NCBI GenBank assembly: GCA_002376845.1
Contig: DFOS01000028.1
Span: 6,512-70,511 of the forward strand
Length of the DNA: 64,000 bases
Direction of reading: 5' to 3'
Source of the DNA: Bdellovibrionaceae bacterium UBA3535
Lineage (GTDB): Bacteria > Bdellovibrionota > Bdellovibrionia > Bdellovibrionales > UBA840
A model generated the notes under the pieces. The model was given only the letters and a program-made list of their open reading frames with translations, was not told the origin of the DNA and ran no database searches. The first letter of the stretch is position 1; every line of letters starts with the position of its first letter. Positions 34,094 to 42,128 of this stretch are shown one piece after another. Position numbers and translations under genes: made by a program.

Positions 34094-35413
34094 ATGCAAT
34101 CCCTAAAAATCTTGGCCATGGTGGCTGTATTCTACCAAGTCCCTGTTCTTGCCTCTACCACCATTAGTGACTTAGACCGATTGAATGAAGTCTATATTCG
34201 CAATGCTGCACGGGCGATTATGGGTGATTTTCAGGCCGATGATCGGCTCGATTATCAGTTTCAAGTCCGGGCTAAAGATACAAGAAGCCATCTAAATTAT
34301 GTGGATCTTGGCTCTTTGCTTTATAGCATTCAACAGGGAAAAATATCTTTACTCAGGCTAAAAGAACAACGACAGCCCATAAAAGACAAAGACACCAAGC
34401 GAAGCCTAGATTCATTTTCCACGATGCTGGACAGATACGAAATCATACTTACAAATCTTTCAAAACTTAGCATTCAAGAAAAAGATGTGGATAAAAACCT
34501 TTCCCTTATGGAGCAAAGCTTTGATTACCAGTTAAAAGAGCGAGTGCGAAAGCATGAGGCTAAATATTTTGCGCAAAAGCGACAAATAGAAAAAAAAGAC
34601 TATGAAGAAAAGCAGCGCCAGCAACTTCTCCTTAGAAATCAGCACCAGCTACTTTCGGCTAAACGGCAAGCATTTGTGGAAACTGCCTCCCTTTTCTTAA
34701 GAGATTTGCAAATCCCGACTCTAAATTTGGCTGAACTTAGTTCCTCTAGAATGGTGGCACTTAACTCCTATGCAATACTGGCCAATCTACAACATTTGCA
34801 AAGTCATCCTTCTTACTATCCTGATTTCTTTCGTAATCTACGTATAGAGCATGATATGATACCTATCTTGCGATCCTATATGAACTTGGATTATCTAAAA
34901 GACAATTACACCTATGCCTTACTAAAGTTTGTCGCGAAAAACCAAAGCATGCACTCGCTGATTCGCCTTTCTGCCATAGCGCAGATGACAAAACTTTGGG
35001 GCTTTGAAAACACCTTACAAGCACTGGATTATGACCGAGACCGGCTTTTGAAAATCTTTGATAAAATTGGGGAACGCGCAGAAATAAGTCCTGTTTCCCG
35101 ATTATCCAAACAAACAAAAGTGCACATCGACTACTATGCGGATGTAAAAATTGACGTGGACGATTTTGCAAGAAAGATTCAAAATGAATTATTCATTTAC
35201 CTACCCGAAGCGAAAATGCATTTTTCCAGCAGGTCCTCTTTTGCTAAACCCCAGCTATTGGCCCTGTCGGATCAAACTAAAAACGGCAATATTAAGCCGA
35301 TGAGTCAGATACATAGAACTACAGAGCAACACCCCTTAGAATTGCTACAAGAGCGAGAACGCCAAAGCGCTGAGGTTCTGCCTTTTGGTGTTTGCAAAGG
35401 TTTATTTCGCTAA
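34094..35413 (+). CDS. Hypothetical exported coiled-coil protein
   Basis: A 439-residue protein with a Sec signal peptide (ends PVLAS, about residue 21). Residues 100-200 form a charged helical region rich in Lys/Gln/Glu, consistent with a coiled coil. The second half is helical with repeated Leu/Tyr, and the end turns basic. I do not recognise a family. No Shine-Dalgarno precedes the ATG; TAGAAT ends six bases upstream, so the transcript may be leaderless. The stop codon directly abuts a partial copy of the tRNA-Ala 3' end. Confidence 0.6.
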   Translation: MQSLKILAMVAVFYQVPVLASTTISDLDRLNEVYIRNAARAIMGDFQADDRLDYQFQVRAKDTRSHLNYVDLGSLLYSIQQGKISLLRLKEQRQPIKDKDTKRSLDSFSTMLDRYEIILTNLSKLSIQEKDVDKNLSLMEQSFDYQLKERVRKHEAKYFAQKRQIEKKDYEEKQRQQLLLRNQHQLLSAKRQAFVETASLFLRDLQIPTLNLAELSSSRMVALNSYAILANLQHLQSHPSYYPDFFRNLRIEHDMIPILRSYMNLDYLKDNYTYALLKFVAKNQSMHSLIRLSAIAQMTKLWGFENTLQALDYDRDRLLKIFDKIGERAEISPVSRLSKQTKVHIDYYADVKIDVDDFARKIQNELFIYLPEAKMHFSSRSSFAKPQLLALSDQTKNGNIKPMSQIHRTTEQHPLELLQERERQSAEVLPFGVCKGLFR

Positions 35414-35434
35414 TGGTGGAGATAAGCGGACTCG
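35414..35434. repeat. Partial copy of the tRNA-Ala 3' end
   Basis: These 21 bases are identical to the 3'-terminal 21 bases of the tRNA-Ala gene (35592-35612), including the CCA, in the same orientation 178 bp away. They begin directly after the stop codon of the preceding gene. Partial 3' copies of tRNA genes often mark the far end of an integrated element. No integrase is nearby, so this could be a relic or a duplication. Confidence 0.6.
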
Positions 35435-35447
35435 GTCAAGCGCTCGC

Positions 35448-35464
35448 AATGGCTTCCAGCCATT
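35448..35464. repeat. Short perfect hairpin between the tRNA copy and tRNA-Ala
   Basis: AATGGCT and AGCCATT (7-bp arms) are separated by TCC. It lies inside the 178-bp stretch bounded by the two tRNA 3' sequences. A function as terminator is not supported, as no T-run follows on either strand. Confidence 0.45.
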
Positions 35465-35532
35465 TCTCCGCCTAACCACCCCGAAGTCCTTTCGCTCACA
35501 TCACGCTCCCTGTAGGGAAATGATACGTCATA

Positions 35533-35582
35533 AAAGTGTAAACTATGTGCCCGGAATAAAGTGTAAAGGATGTATCCGGAAT
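35533..35582. repeat. Tandem 25-bp imperfect repeat (two units)
   Basis: Unit 1 (35533-35557) and unit 2 (35558-35582) agree at 21 of 25 bases; both begin AAAGTGTAAA and end CCGGAAT. They sit just beyond the 3' end of tRNA-Ala. Multiple tandem copies of such GTGTAAA...CCGG sequences remind me of IS21-family ends, which carry repeated binding sites, but I could not check this. Confidence 0.6.
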
Positions 35583-35591
35583 ATACCTTTT

Positions 35592-35667
35592 TGGTGGAGA
35601 TAAGCGGACTCGAACCGCTGACCCTTACGCTGCCAGCGTAATGCTCTACCAGCTGAGCTATATCCCC
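35592..35667 (-). tRNA. tRNA-Ala (GGC anticodon)
   Basis: A 76-base cloverleaf on the minus strand. The acceptor GGGGATA pairs with TATCTCC, one G-U included. The D-arm contains AGCTGGTAGA. The anticodon loop CTGGCAG gives anticodon GGC, which reads GCC and GCU alanine codons. The T-arm contains GTTCGAGTC. The discriminator is A, and CCA is encoded. A promoter lies upstream. Confidence 0.97.
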
Positions 35668-35684
35668 ATATTCTTTGCACCATC

Positions 35685-35713
35685 TTATTAAGACACTTTG
35701 TTGCACATGGCAA
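35685..35713 (-). promoter_or_regulatory. Predicted promoter of tRNA-Ala
   Basis: On the minus strand TTGCCA (35708-35713), a 17-bp spacer and TAATAA (35685-35690) precede the tRNA by 17 bp. Both hexamers are close to the sigma70 consensus and the spacing is optimal, so transcription would begin about ten bases before the mature 5' end. Confidence 0.5.
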
Positions 35714-35779
35714 GACAAATGAAATCCTTGAATTTTCACCATTTTCCATATTTTCTACTAGGCGCACCAGGAGGTTGGA

Positions 35780-36262
35780 ATGCAGCGTACTTTGTTAGCA
35801 ATAATGATTTGTTTTTTTGTAAGCCCCAGCTATGCGAAAAATTTGGAGCATCGACTTGGCGTTGGCTATTCCAATACCTTTTCTTTTGAACTGCCCAGCC
35901 TCGCGCTGTCTTATTACCCCAGTAGCCGAACCAATATCGGCGTAGCCTTAGGTGTGAACACCGAAGATGACCAATCGAAGTTTGGTTTTCTATTCAAGGC
36001 CTTTCGAGTTATCTTTGAAGAAGAAAACTTAAATTTTCTTATGGGTGGTGGCGCCGCAGTGATTTCTGATGAACAAAATGGCAGAAGTGATTCAGGCTTT
36101 GAAGTAAGTGCTCTGGCAGCTGCAGAATACTTCTTTACCGGCCTTGATTCTTTGGCCTTTCGCTTTGAAGCCGGCATCGGTATCGTTTCGCAGGACGACG
36201 GTGTGACATTTAGAACCATTGGCGAAAGCCCAATTAGTGCAGGGGTAATCTTTTATTTTTAG
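35780..36262 (+). CDS. Small outer-membrane beta-barrel protein
   Basis: A 160-residue protein with a Sec signal peptide (ends SYAKN, about residue 20). The mature part consists of about eight alternating-residue strands with frequent Gly/Ala/Phe and ends in a hydrophobic strand with C-terminal Phe (GVIFYF), the mark of Bam-assembled barrels. AGGAGG lies five bases before the ATG. Family unknown. A second barrel gene follows 100 bp downstream with its own promoter. Confidence 0.7.
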   Translation: MQRTLLAIMICFFVSPSYAKNLEHRLGVGYSNTFSFELPSLALSYYPSSRTNIGVALGVNTEDDQSKFGFLFKAFRVIFEEENLNFLMGGGAAVISDEQNGRSDSGFEVSALAAAEYFFTGLDSLAFRFEAGIGIVSQDDGVTFRTIGESPISAGVIFYF

Positions 36263-36319
36263 CGTTCATATTTTTTACATCTGACTAAAAGCTTCGCCCA
36301 GACTACAAATTATAATCAC

Positions 36320-36347
36320 TAGACAAGGTACGAGAATTGCTTATAAT
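36320..36347 (+). promoter_or_regulatory. Predicted promoter of the 36366 barrel gene
   Basis: TAGACA (36320-36325), a 16-bp spacer and the perfect -10 TATAAT (36342-36347) end 18 bases before the TTG start at 36366. The resulting leader would be only about 12 bases long but would still include the GAGGGGG ribosome-binding site. Confidence 0.4.
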
Positions 36348-36365
36348 TTCTCTAGAGGGGGCACT

Positions 36366-37040
36366 TTGAAATACTGGCTAATTGCAATCTTTTTTCTAAG
36401 CAGCTTTGCCAAAGCGGATGGCTTTGATCCCTTTATTGATTATTCCGAGTTTGAAGAAGCCACCCAAGAGGAAGCCGACATCCACTTTTTTCGCAATGGA
36501 CGCTTTCTCACCCTAGGCCTGCTGGGCGGCTTACGTGGCTATACAGAGAATTATGGCTCCATCAATGATCCAGGAGGCTCTTTTGGACTATTTGTTGCCT
36601 TCTTTTTTGATCTTCGTTTTGCCCTGCAAGTTAGCTACACCCTAAGTGACCATGACTTTAACTATCGCAATACCATACTCGGTGCGAACGAAACCACTGC
36701 CACATCGTTTGAAGTCAAATATTATACCAACACACAAAATGTCACAAAAGGCCTTGGTCGATTCAATCCCTACTTTATTGGCGGCTTCTCACAAATTTAT
36801 CGTACAGTAGATATAGATGGGGCAGCTTCCAGCCGGGATGGGTCTTTGGGCTTTAATGCCGGTGCAGGCTTTGAAGTTCCCTTTGCTAGAAACTCCACCT
36901 ATTTTGGCCTTGAGGCAAAGTATACTTATGTGAATTTCAATGATGAAGGCAAACTCTTAAGTGATGGTACAACCAATACAAGCTTCCGTTTGAACGGTGA
37001 TTTATACACCTTGTATGCCATACTAGGTGTGAACTTCTAA
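36366..37040 (+). CDS. Outer-membrane beta-barrel protein (OmpA/OmpX-like size)
   Basis: A 224-residue protein with a Sec signal peptide (ends SFAKADG) and a barrel-like mature part: alternating Gly/aromatic strands such as FGLFVAFFFDLRFALQVSYTL and a final strand YTLYAILGVNF with C-terminal Phe. The acidic N-terminal extension (FEEATQEEAD) precedes the barrel. It uses a TTG start, supported by GAGGGGG four bases upstream. Its 3' end overlaps the convergent der gene by 18 bp. Confidence 0.7.
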   Translation: MKYWLIAIFFLSSFAKADGFDPFIDYSEFEEATQEEADIHFFRNGRFLTLGLLGGLRGYTENYGSINDPGGSFGLFVAFFFDLRFALQVSYTLSDHDFNYRNTILGANETTATSFEVKYYTNTQNVTKGLGRFNPYFIGGFSQIYRTVDIDGAASSRDGSLGFNAGAGFEVPFARNSTYFGLEAKYTYVNFNDEGKLLSDGTTNTSFRLNGDLYTLYAILGVNF

Positions 37041-38396
37041 TTCCTTTTTCGCCAAAATCTCTGCCTTATTTTTTGTTAAGGATGCTTTGGAGCGCATGGC
37101 ATAAATCCGAAGAGGAATGCCCTGCAAATCAAAAGTCTCCTTCAGTCGATTAATAAGGTAGCGCCGATAAGAGTCTGTAACACCCTCTGAGTGATTCACA
37201 AAGCATATGAAGGATGGCGGAACTTGCTCCGTTTGTGTCATATAAAGAAAACGAACATTCTTTGTTTTGTATACTGGCGGCGGTGTGCGCTTTGTAACTT
37301 CAGAGAAGAATTGATTCAATTTTGATGTACTTATTCTTCGCTGCATTTTTTCGCGCACTTCCTCTATTTGCATAAAAAGCTTTTTAATTCCACTCGAGGT
37401 TTTGGCACTAACAAAAACTATGGGCAAATCACTATAGAAATGAAACTCTTCTTGCATTTTTTCACGGAAAGACTTTCTGTATTCGGCAATTTGCTTTTCT
37501 GCCAAATCACTTTTATTGGCAACTAGAATGGCCGGCTTAGCTTGCTCTACAACATAAGATAAGAGCTTGGTATCCTGATCACTGGGTCCGAGCAATCCAT
37601 CCACAATAAGTAGAACTAAATCTGCCTTACGAATGGACTCCCTGGCTTTGATACTAGACAGTACCTCTACCCCATCCTGCATCTTGGAGCGTCTTCGAAT
37701 ACCGGCGGTATCCACAATCTTATAAGTCTTGTCAGCATATTGAAAAACAGCACCAATGGAATCCGTAGTCGTCCCGGCCGTATCGGAAACCAACATTTTC
37801 TCTTCTCCAAGCAATTGATTGGTAAGGGAAGACTTTCCTGCATTGGGCTTGCCGACGATGGCCATGGTAAAATACTTTTCTTCTTTTATACTTTGCGCTT
37901 GCAGATAGGGCATTAAAGCATCCAGCAAATCACTAACTCCCCTTCTGGCCTCAAAGGAGCAAGAATAGGGACACTCTGAAAGTTCATAAAAATCGTATTT
38001 TGCGACTTCTTCATCCTTAACACTATCAACCTTGTTAATCGCAATCACAAAGGGCTTTCCAGAATTGCGTACAAACTGAAAGGCATTACGATCTTCTAAA
38101 GTTAAGCCTTGCCGAGCATCTACCACAAAAATGATGGCATCCACCGTGGACAAAAGGTTTTGCACCTGCTGTTTGATTTGCAAGGCAAAGGGGCTCTCTC
38201 GGTCTGTAATCCCACCTGTATCGATCACTTCAAATTCATGTCCAAGCCAATCGCCTCGCTCCACCTGAATATCACGAGTCAAACCTTCATAATCTTTTAC
38301 CAAAGCCTTTTTTGTGTTGGTAAGAACATTAAATAGTGTGGATTTTCCTACATTGGGTCGACCTACAATGGCCAATTGCTTAAGCTTCGACGACAT
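37023..38396 (-). CDS. der: Ribosome-associated GTPase Der (EngA)
   Basis: A 457-residue protein with two tandem GTPase domains, a hallmark of Der. The first has GRPNVGKST and DTGGI (about residues 10-60), the second GKPNAGKSS and DTAGI (about 180-235). Each has an NKxD-type motif (NKVD, NKSD). A C-terminal KH-like domain follows. It is required for 50S subunit maturation. ATG 38396 fits the usual start; the longer frame would run into era. It overlaps era by 17 bp, so rnc, era and der form one unit. Confidence 0.96.
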   Translation of the reverse strand: MSSKLKQLAIVGRPNVGKSTLFNVLTNTKKALVKDYEGLTRDIQVERGDWLGHEFEVIDTGGITDRESPFALQIKQQVQNLLSTVDAIIFVVDARQGLTLEDRNAFQFVRNSGKPFVIAINKVDSVKDEEVAKYDFYELSECPYSCSFEARRGVSDLLDALMPYLQAQSIKEEKYFTMAIVGKPNAGKSSLTNQLLGEEKMLVSDTAGTTTDSIGAVFQYADKTYKIVDTAGIRRRSKMQDGVEVLSSIKARESIRKADLVLLIVDGLLGPSDQDTKLLSYVVEQAKPAILVANKSDLAEKQIAEYRKSFREKMQEEFHFYSDLPIVFVSAKTSSGIKKLFMQIEEVREKMQRRISTSKLNQFFSEVTKRTPPPVYKTKNVRFLYMTQTEQVPPSFICFVNHSEGVTDSYRRYLINRLKETFDLQGIPLRIYAMRSKASLTKNKAEILAKKELEVHT

Positions 38397-39270
38397 AACC
38401 CAATTCCCGAATCGCTTGCGGATTCTTTGTCCATTTTTCTTTGATTCGCACATGTAGATCTAGAAAAACTTTTTTATCCAATTGCAATTCTATTTCTTTT
38501 CGCGCCTCTGTACCAATGCGTTTTATCAATTCACCTCGTTTACCTAAAACGATGGATTTATAGGATTCTTTTTCAATGACGATATCAGCAAAAATACGGT
38601 CTATTTTTTCTAGCTCTTCATACTTTCGTACCTGAACTGCCAATCCGTAAGGGATTTCCTCATGGATATTGTAAAAGCACTTTTCTCGAATGATTTCAGC
38701 AACCCAGTCTTTCGTGGATTGCAAAGTAAAAAGATCTTCCTCATAAATAGGAGCCTCCGATTGAGGAAGTAATTTTGCAAATTCCTGCAGTATTAATTCT
38801 TTATGCTTATCTACTTCTTGCTTTGTGCTAACCGACAAAATGGGCACAGCATAGTCTTGTAACTTCTGTCTTAAAATCAACTGGCGGTGCGGCTTTAAAT
38901 CTGACTTGGTCATTAAAATCATCCAAGCTTTACCAGAGGCGGCCGTCATATCCGCAATACGCAATAGATCTTCCATGCTCTTGGCATCCATATTAAGACA
39001 GGCCACCAGAACATCGGCTTTTTGCATTACGTCTTTATACTCATCTTGCAAAAAACGATTTAAGCCGCTGCTTTTACCTATCACACCAGGGGCGTCCATC
39101 AGTATCGCCTGTAGACCCTCTTGATTGACAATCCCCAATACTCTTTTTCTTGTGGTCTGTGCTTTATGACAAACTATGGAGAACTTTTCTCCAACCAGCA
39201 TATTTGCCAGCGAGCTTTTTCCCGCATTGGGCAAACCAATCAAACCGACAAAACCTGCTTTATAGGACAT
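38380..39270 (-). CDS. era: GTPase Era
   Basis: A 296-residue protein with a GTPase domain (GLPNAGKSS, DAPGV, TKSD) and the C-terminal KH domain carrying KSIVLGKRGELIKRIG (about residues 235-250). That domain binds the 3' end of 16S rRNA during 30S assembly. The length is that of E. coli Era. It overlaps rnc by 11 bp and der by 17 bp, as in the common rnc-era order. Confidence 0.96.
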   Translation of the reverse strand: MSYKAGFVGLIGLPNAGKSSLANMLVGEKFSIVCHKAQTTRKRVLGIVNQEGLQAILMDAPGVIGKSSGLNRFLQDEYKDVMQKADVLVACLNMDAKSMEDLLRIADMTAASGKAWMILMTKSDLKPHRQLILRQKLQDYAVPILSVSTKQEVDKHKELILQEFAKLLPQSEAPIYEEDLFTLQSTKDWVAEIIREKCFYNIHEEIPYGLAVQVRKYEELEKIDRIFADIVIEKESYKSIVLGKRGELIKRIGTEARKEIELQLDKKVFLDLHVRIKEKWTKNPQAIRELGYVVEA

Positions 39271-39985
39271 GGATCACCTCCATGGCACGACGGGCGGCCT
39301 GCTGCTCAGCAATTTTTTTGGAAGTTCCCTGGCCACGCGATAGCCAGCGACCAGCAAGCGAGACCTCACTAATAAAACGCCTAGCATGTGCAGGCCCAAT
39401 CGCATCGGTGATTTCGTATTTAGGAAGTTCCATATACTTTTGCTGGCAAATCTCTTGAAAGCGGGTTTTGTAATCTTGCTCGTAGGCATCTTGTTGACTT
39501 CGATGAATCAACAAATCTTCATAGAGCCTGACCACCACTTTTTTTGCTGTCTCGTAATTGCTGTCTTTAAAGATGGCGCCAATGATGGCCTCTACACAAC
39601 AAGCCAAGAGACGTGGCTTGAATTGACCACCGCTGTTGCGCTCCCCCCTACCCAATAAAACATATTTTGATAGATTTAAGGACTGAGCGATTTCATTAAG
39701 ACTGGCCTCATTGACCAAAGAAGCTCGTTTTTTGGATAAAAAGCCCTCGCTAGCTTCTGGCTCTATACGCATCAATATTTCACTTAAAGCCAAATCGAGC
39801 ACGGCATCACCCAAGTACTCCAAACGCTCGTTGTTTTGATAAGAATCTTCGCCCTGACGGTTTTTCTCGTTGGCGTAGGAGCGGTGAGAAAGGGCAGTCA
39901 TCAAAAATTCTGGATTTTTAAAGCGATATACAAGTTGCTCTTCGAGTTCTGATAACGGCAGATCGTTTAGTAAGTCTTTTTGCAT
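39260..39985 (-). CDS. rnc: Ribonuclease III
   Basis: A 241-residue enzyme. The catalytic domain has the signature NERLEYLGDAVLDLALSEIL (about residues 50-70) with its Glu/Asp Mg2+ ligands, and the C-terminal double-stranded-RNA-binding domain ends in KKIAEQQAARRAMEVIHVL. It processes rRNA and degrades duplex RNA. Its ribosome-binding site lies in the arm of a stable hairpin in the leader (see the separate entry), which suggests self-regulation. It is first in rnc-era-der. Confidence 0.96.
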   Translation of the reverse strand: MQKDLLNDLPLSELEEQLVYRFKNPEFLMTALSHRSYANEKNRQGEDSYQNNERLEYLGDAVLDLALSEILMRIEPEASEGFLSKKRASLVNEASLNEIAQSLNLSKYVLLGRGERNSGGQFKPRLLACCVEAIIGAIFKDSNYETAKKVVVRLYEDLLIHRSQQDAYEQDYKTRFQEICQQKYMELPKYEITDAIGPAHARRFISEVSLAGRWLSRGQGTSKKIAEQQAARRAMEVIHVL

Positions 39986-39989
39986 AGTT

Positions 39990-40013
39990 ATTTCCTTATG
40001 GTATTAAGGAAAT
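39990..40013 (-). promoter_or_regulatory. Hairpin in the rnc leader that encloses the ribosome-binding site
   Basis: ATTTCCTTA (39990-39998) and TAAGGAAAT (40005-40013) are perfect 9-bp arms with a six-base loop. On the minus strand the second arm to be transcribed contains AAGGAAAT, the Shine-Dalgarno, followed by four bases and the ATG of rnc. The stem would block ribosome entry unless opened or cleaved. Confidence 0.6.
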
Positions 40014-40163
40014 CTCAAAACAATGGCCCACGACCCTTCTTTTGAAATTTCTACCTAATGTATCTAACAAGTTTTGTCATGCGCGTCAATTTTGCAGTTG
40101 AGTTAGGCATATTTTACCAATGGCGGGCCCATATCTTGCTGAATGGACTTAGTAGGAGGAAAT

Positions 40164-40490
40164 ATGAAATATTGGCTTATATTGTTTTTCATTAGTCCCT
40201 GGTTTTTGGCTGCTTCTGAGCCAGAGTCCATAGCATCAAATTGCACCCAATATATGTATTCTAAGGCCTATTTAGATAAGAAAAGTGCGAAAAACCAATG
40301 TCAAAAAATTAAGGACAGATTTGCCTGGGTATGTACGAAAGTAGCCATAAACTATTTGGACAGGAACCAGGCTAGCTCATACTTGGAAGCTTGTTCGAAA
40401 ATTGACAATGAGAAAAAGCTTAAATGCGTGGTGGATGAAGCCATAATGGCCACATCCCACCAACTAAAGAAGATAAAAAGCTGCTCTTAG
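40164..40490 (+). CDS. Hypothetical exported six-cysteine protein
   Basis: A 108-residue protein with a signal peptide (ends FLAAS, about residue 18) and a mature domain of about 90 residues containing six regularly spaced cysteines, which could form three disulfides. The start at 40164 is supported by AGGAGG four bases upstream. I do not recognise a family. Its 3' end overlaps the convergent HiPIP gene by 4 bp. Confidence 0.6.
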   Translation: MKYWLILFFISPWFLAASEPESIASNCTQYMYSKAYLDKKSAKNQCQKIKDRFAWVCTKVAINYLDRNQASSYLEACSKIDNEKKLKCVVDEAIMATSHQLKKIKSCS

Positions 40491-40846
40491 CCTTTTTTCG
40501 ACCAAGAAGTACACCAGCCATCCGCTGCTACCAATTTTCCAGGAAAGAGTGTGCAAGCACCTTTGCCGTCGCCTTTGTCTGTATAAAGCACGCAGTTTTT
40601 ACAGTGTTGATCTTTAAAAGCAACTCCCTGCTTTTCTACTTTTAGCTTATCATCGGTAATCTTTGCCTTATCATGCTGATAATTCACACCAGCGGCCATA
40701 CCTTCTCCGGGCTTCACCATTTCGGCTCCGCCACCGTCTTTTTTACGTCGACGAGCAAAGGCCGGCATGGCAACAGAACTTGCAACACTGGCAACAGCTA
40801 CTAGGGACAAGCCTTTTTTTAGCGCATCTCTTCGATTTGATTTCAT
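40487..40846 (-). CDS. High-potential iron-sulfur protein (HiPIP), Tat-exported
   Basis: A 119-residue protein with a twin-arginine signal (NRRDALK followed by a hydrophobic stretch ending PAFA). The mature domain has the HiPIP cysteine pattern: HCKNC (C-x2-C), a Cys in GACTLFPGK and a last Cys in DGWCTSW; the four hold a [4Fe-4S] cluster in the periplasm. The family carries electrons to respiratory or photosynthetic complexes. No partner oxidoreductase is adjacent. Confidence 0.9.
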   Translation of the reverse strand: MKSNRRDALKKGLSLVAVASVASSVAMPAFARRRKKDGGGAEMVKPGEGMAAGVNYQHDKAKITDDKLKVEKQGVAFKDQHCKNCVLYTDKGDGKGACTLFPGKLVAADGWCTSWSKKG

Positions 40847-41027
40847 AAAAGCTCCTTTTTGAAAGCGTATAGAATACTTAATGATAACTTATTGATATAT
40901 ACTAACTATGTTCGAGATCATAATCCAACAAAAATACAAAAGTTTTTTTCATGTATAGCTTTCGACAAGAAAAATTATGTAGCATTCTGCGAGGTTGCAA
41001 ATGTGAAATTGTCTGCCAAAATAAATT

Positions 41028-42128
41028 ATGCAAATTCAGCTTACGCAAAAATCCGATGACCCTAACTTACGCAAGTTTTTTGAGCAAATCCCCATTCCCG
41101 GCAGCATAGAATACAAAGTGGAAAGGCCTTCTGGTTTTTTTGCCCATGCTGAGCAAAATTTTGCGGCCACAGATGCTTTGATGCTAAGTGATGAAGAAAA
41201 GATTCACGCCTGCTTGTCCATTAATACGCGAGAGGCATTTTTGCAGGACTGGAAAAATATTGGCTGGGCCACGGATTTGCGCTTGTCCTCTAACCGAAAA
41301 GCCGTACGTTATTTTTTTGATCATTTTTTGGAAGACATAAAAAAACTACGACGAGAAAAAAACTTAGATTTTATTTTAAGTTTTATCAACAAGACCAATC
41401 AAATTGCTTTTAACACATTTATACGGCCAAGATCTTTGCGTGAAAACCATCCTCGCTTTCATTTGCTTACCAATTTTTACCGCGTATCCGTTTATGCAAA
41501 AATTCCTTTTCTATATTTTCCTTTACAGACCCTGAGAATTCGCTCGCTCGACAACCACAATATTGAGGCCCTTAGCCGCTATTTAGCTCGTAAAGCCAAG
41601 CGCAGATTCTTAGCTTATCGCTATTCTGTAGAACTATTAGAACAAAGAATGAATCAATGGATCAATTTCAACAAGGAGAACTTTTTAATTGCCTACGATG
41701 CTAGAGGTAATATCGTGGGCTGCGTTGCCCCTTGGAATACGCGCAAAACTCAGCGCTATGAAATTATCAAATACAACGACTTTTATGAAAATATGCGGCA
41801 ACTGAACCGGATCACTTCCTATATGGGAATTACCAAAAATATGCCCGCACCTGGTAGTATGGCAGACTTTTATTTTCTTACCCACCTGAATGCAGACAAC
41901 CCCTACATCTTTCATCGGCTGCTACATGAATCCTTACAATTCTGCTCGAATGACCAATATTTAGTTTATACAAGTTTTGAAAACGATAGATTGTACAAAC
42001 CACCTAAAGATGTCGTGCATACCAAAAGCAAATTCGGACTTTACTTGGTTTTAGAACCAGGTGAAGACTTGCCCTTCACCCACCTTCCAAGTGATACCAT
42101 ACCTGATTTTGAAATTGCCTTCCTTTAG
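41028..42128 (+). CDS. GNAT-like acyltransferase-fold protein (tentative)
   Basis: A 366-residue cytosolic protein. The start (LTQKSDDPNLRKFFEQIPIPGSIEYKVERP, split: SDDPNLRKFF and GSIEYKVERP) and the later IAYDARGNIVGCVAPWN resemble the beta strands of GNAT-type N-acyltransferases, perhaps in two half-domains. The assignment rests on layout, not on a clear acetyl-CoA loop. No Shine-Dalgarno is seen before the ATG at 41028. The 3' end overlaps the convergent FabD-like gene by 4 bp. Confidence 0.45.
   Translation: MQIQLTQKSDDPNLRKFFEQIPIPGSIEYKVERPSGFFAHAEQNFAATDALMLSDEEKIHACLSINTREAFLQDWKNIGWATDLRLSSNRKAVRYFFDHFLEDIKKLRREKNLDFILSFINKTNQIAFNTFIRPRSLRENHPRFHLLTNFYRVSVYAKIPFLYFPLQTLRIRSLDNHNIEALSRYLARKAKRRFLAYRYSVELLEQRMNQWINFNKENFLIAYDARGNIVGCVAPWNTRKTQRYEIIKYNDFYENMRQLNRITSYMGITKNMPAPGSMADFYFLTHLNADNPYIFHRLLHESLQFCSNDQYLVYTSFENDRLYKPPKDVVHTKSKFGLYLVLEPGEDLPFTHLPSDTIPDFEIAFL

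Noticed and set aside
35410..35742. An open frame on the minus strand across the tRNA-Ala gene and its partial copy
   Set aside because: It reads through the tRNA, gives a protein typical of translated tRNA genes (SVRVSGSSPL-like), and has no ribosome-binding site.
36976..37040. Possible fusion of the outer-membrane barrel gene and der
   Set aside because: The genes are on opposite strands; the 18 bp they share is a 3' overlap, not a fusion.
40859..41059. A 66-codon plus-strand frame before the GNAT-like gene
   Set aside because: No ribosome-binding site or family match, and it overlaps the next start in another frame in AT-rich DNA.
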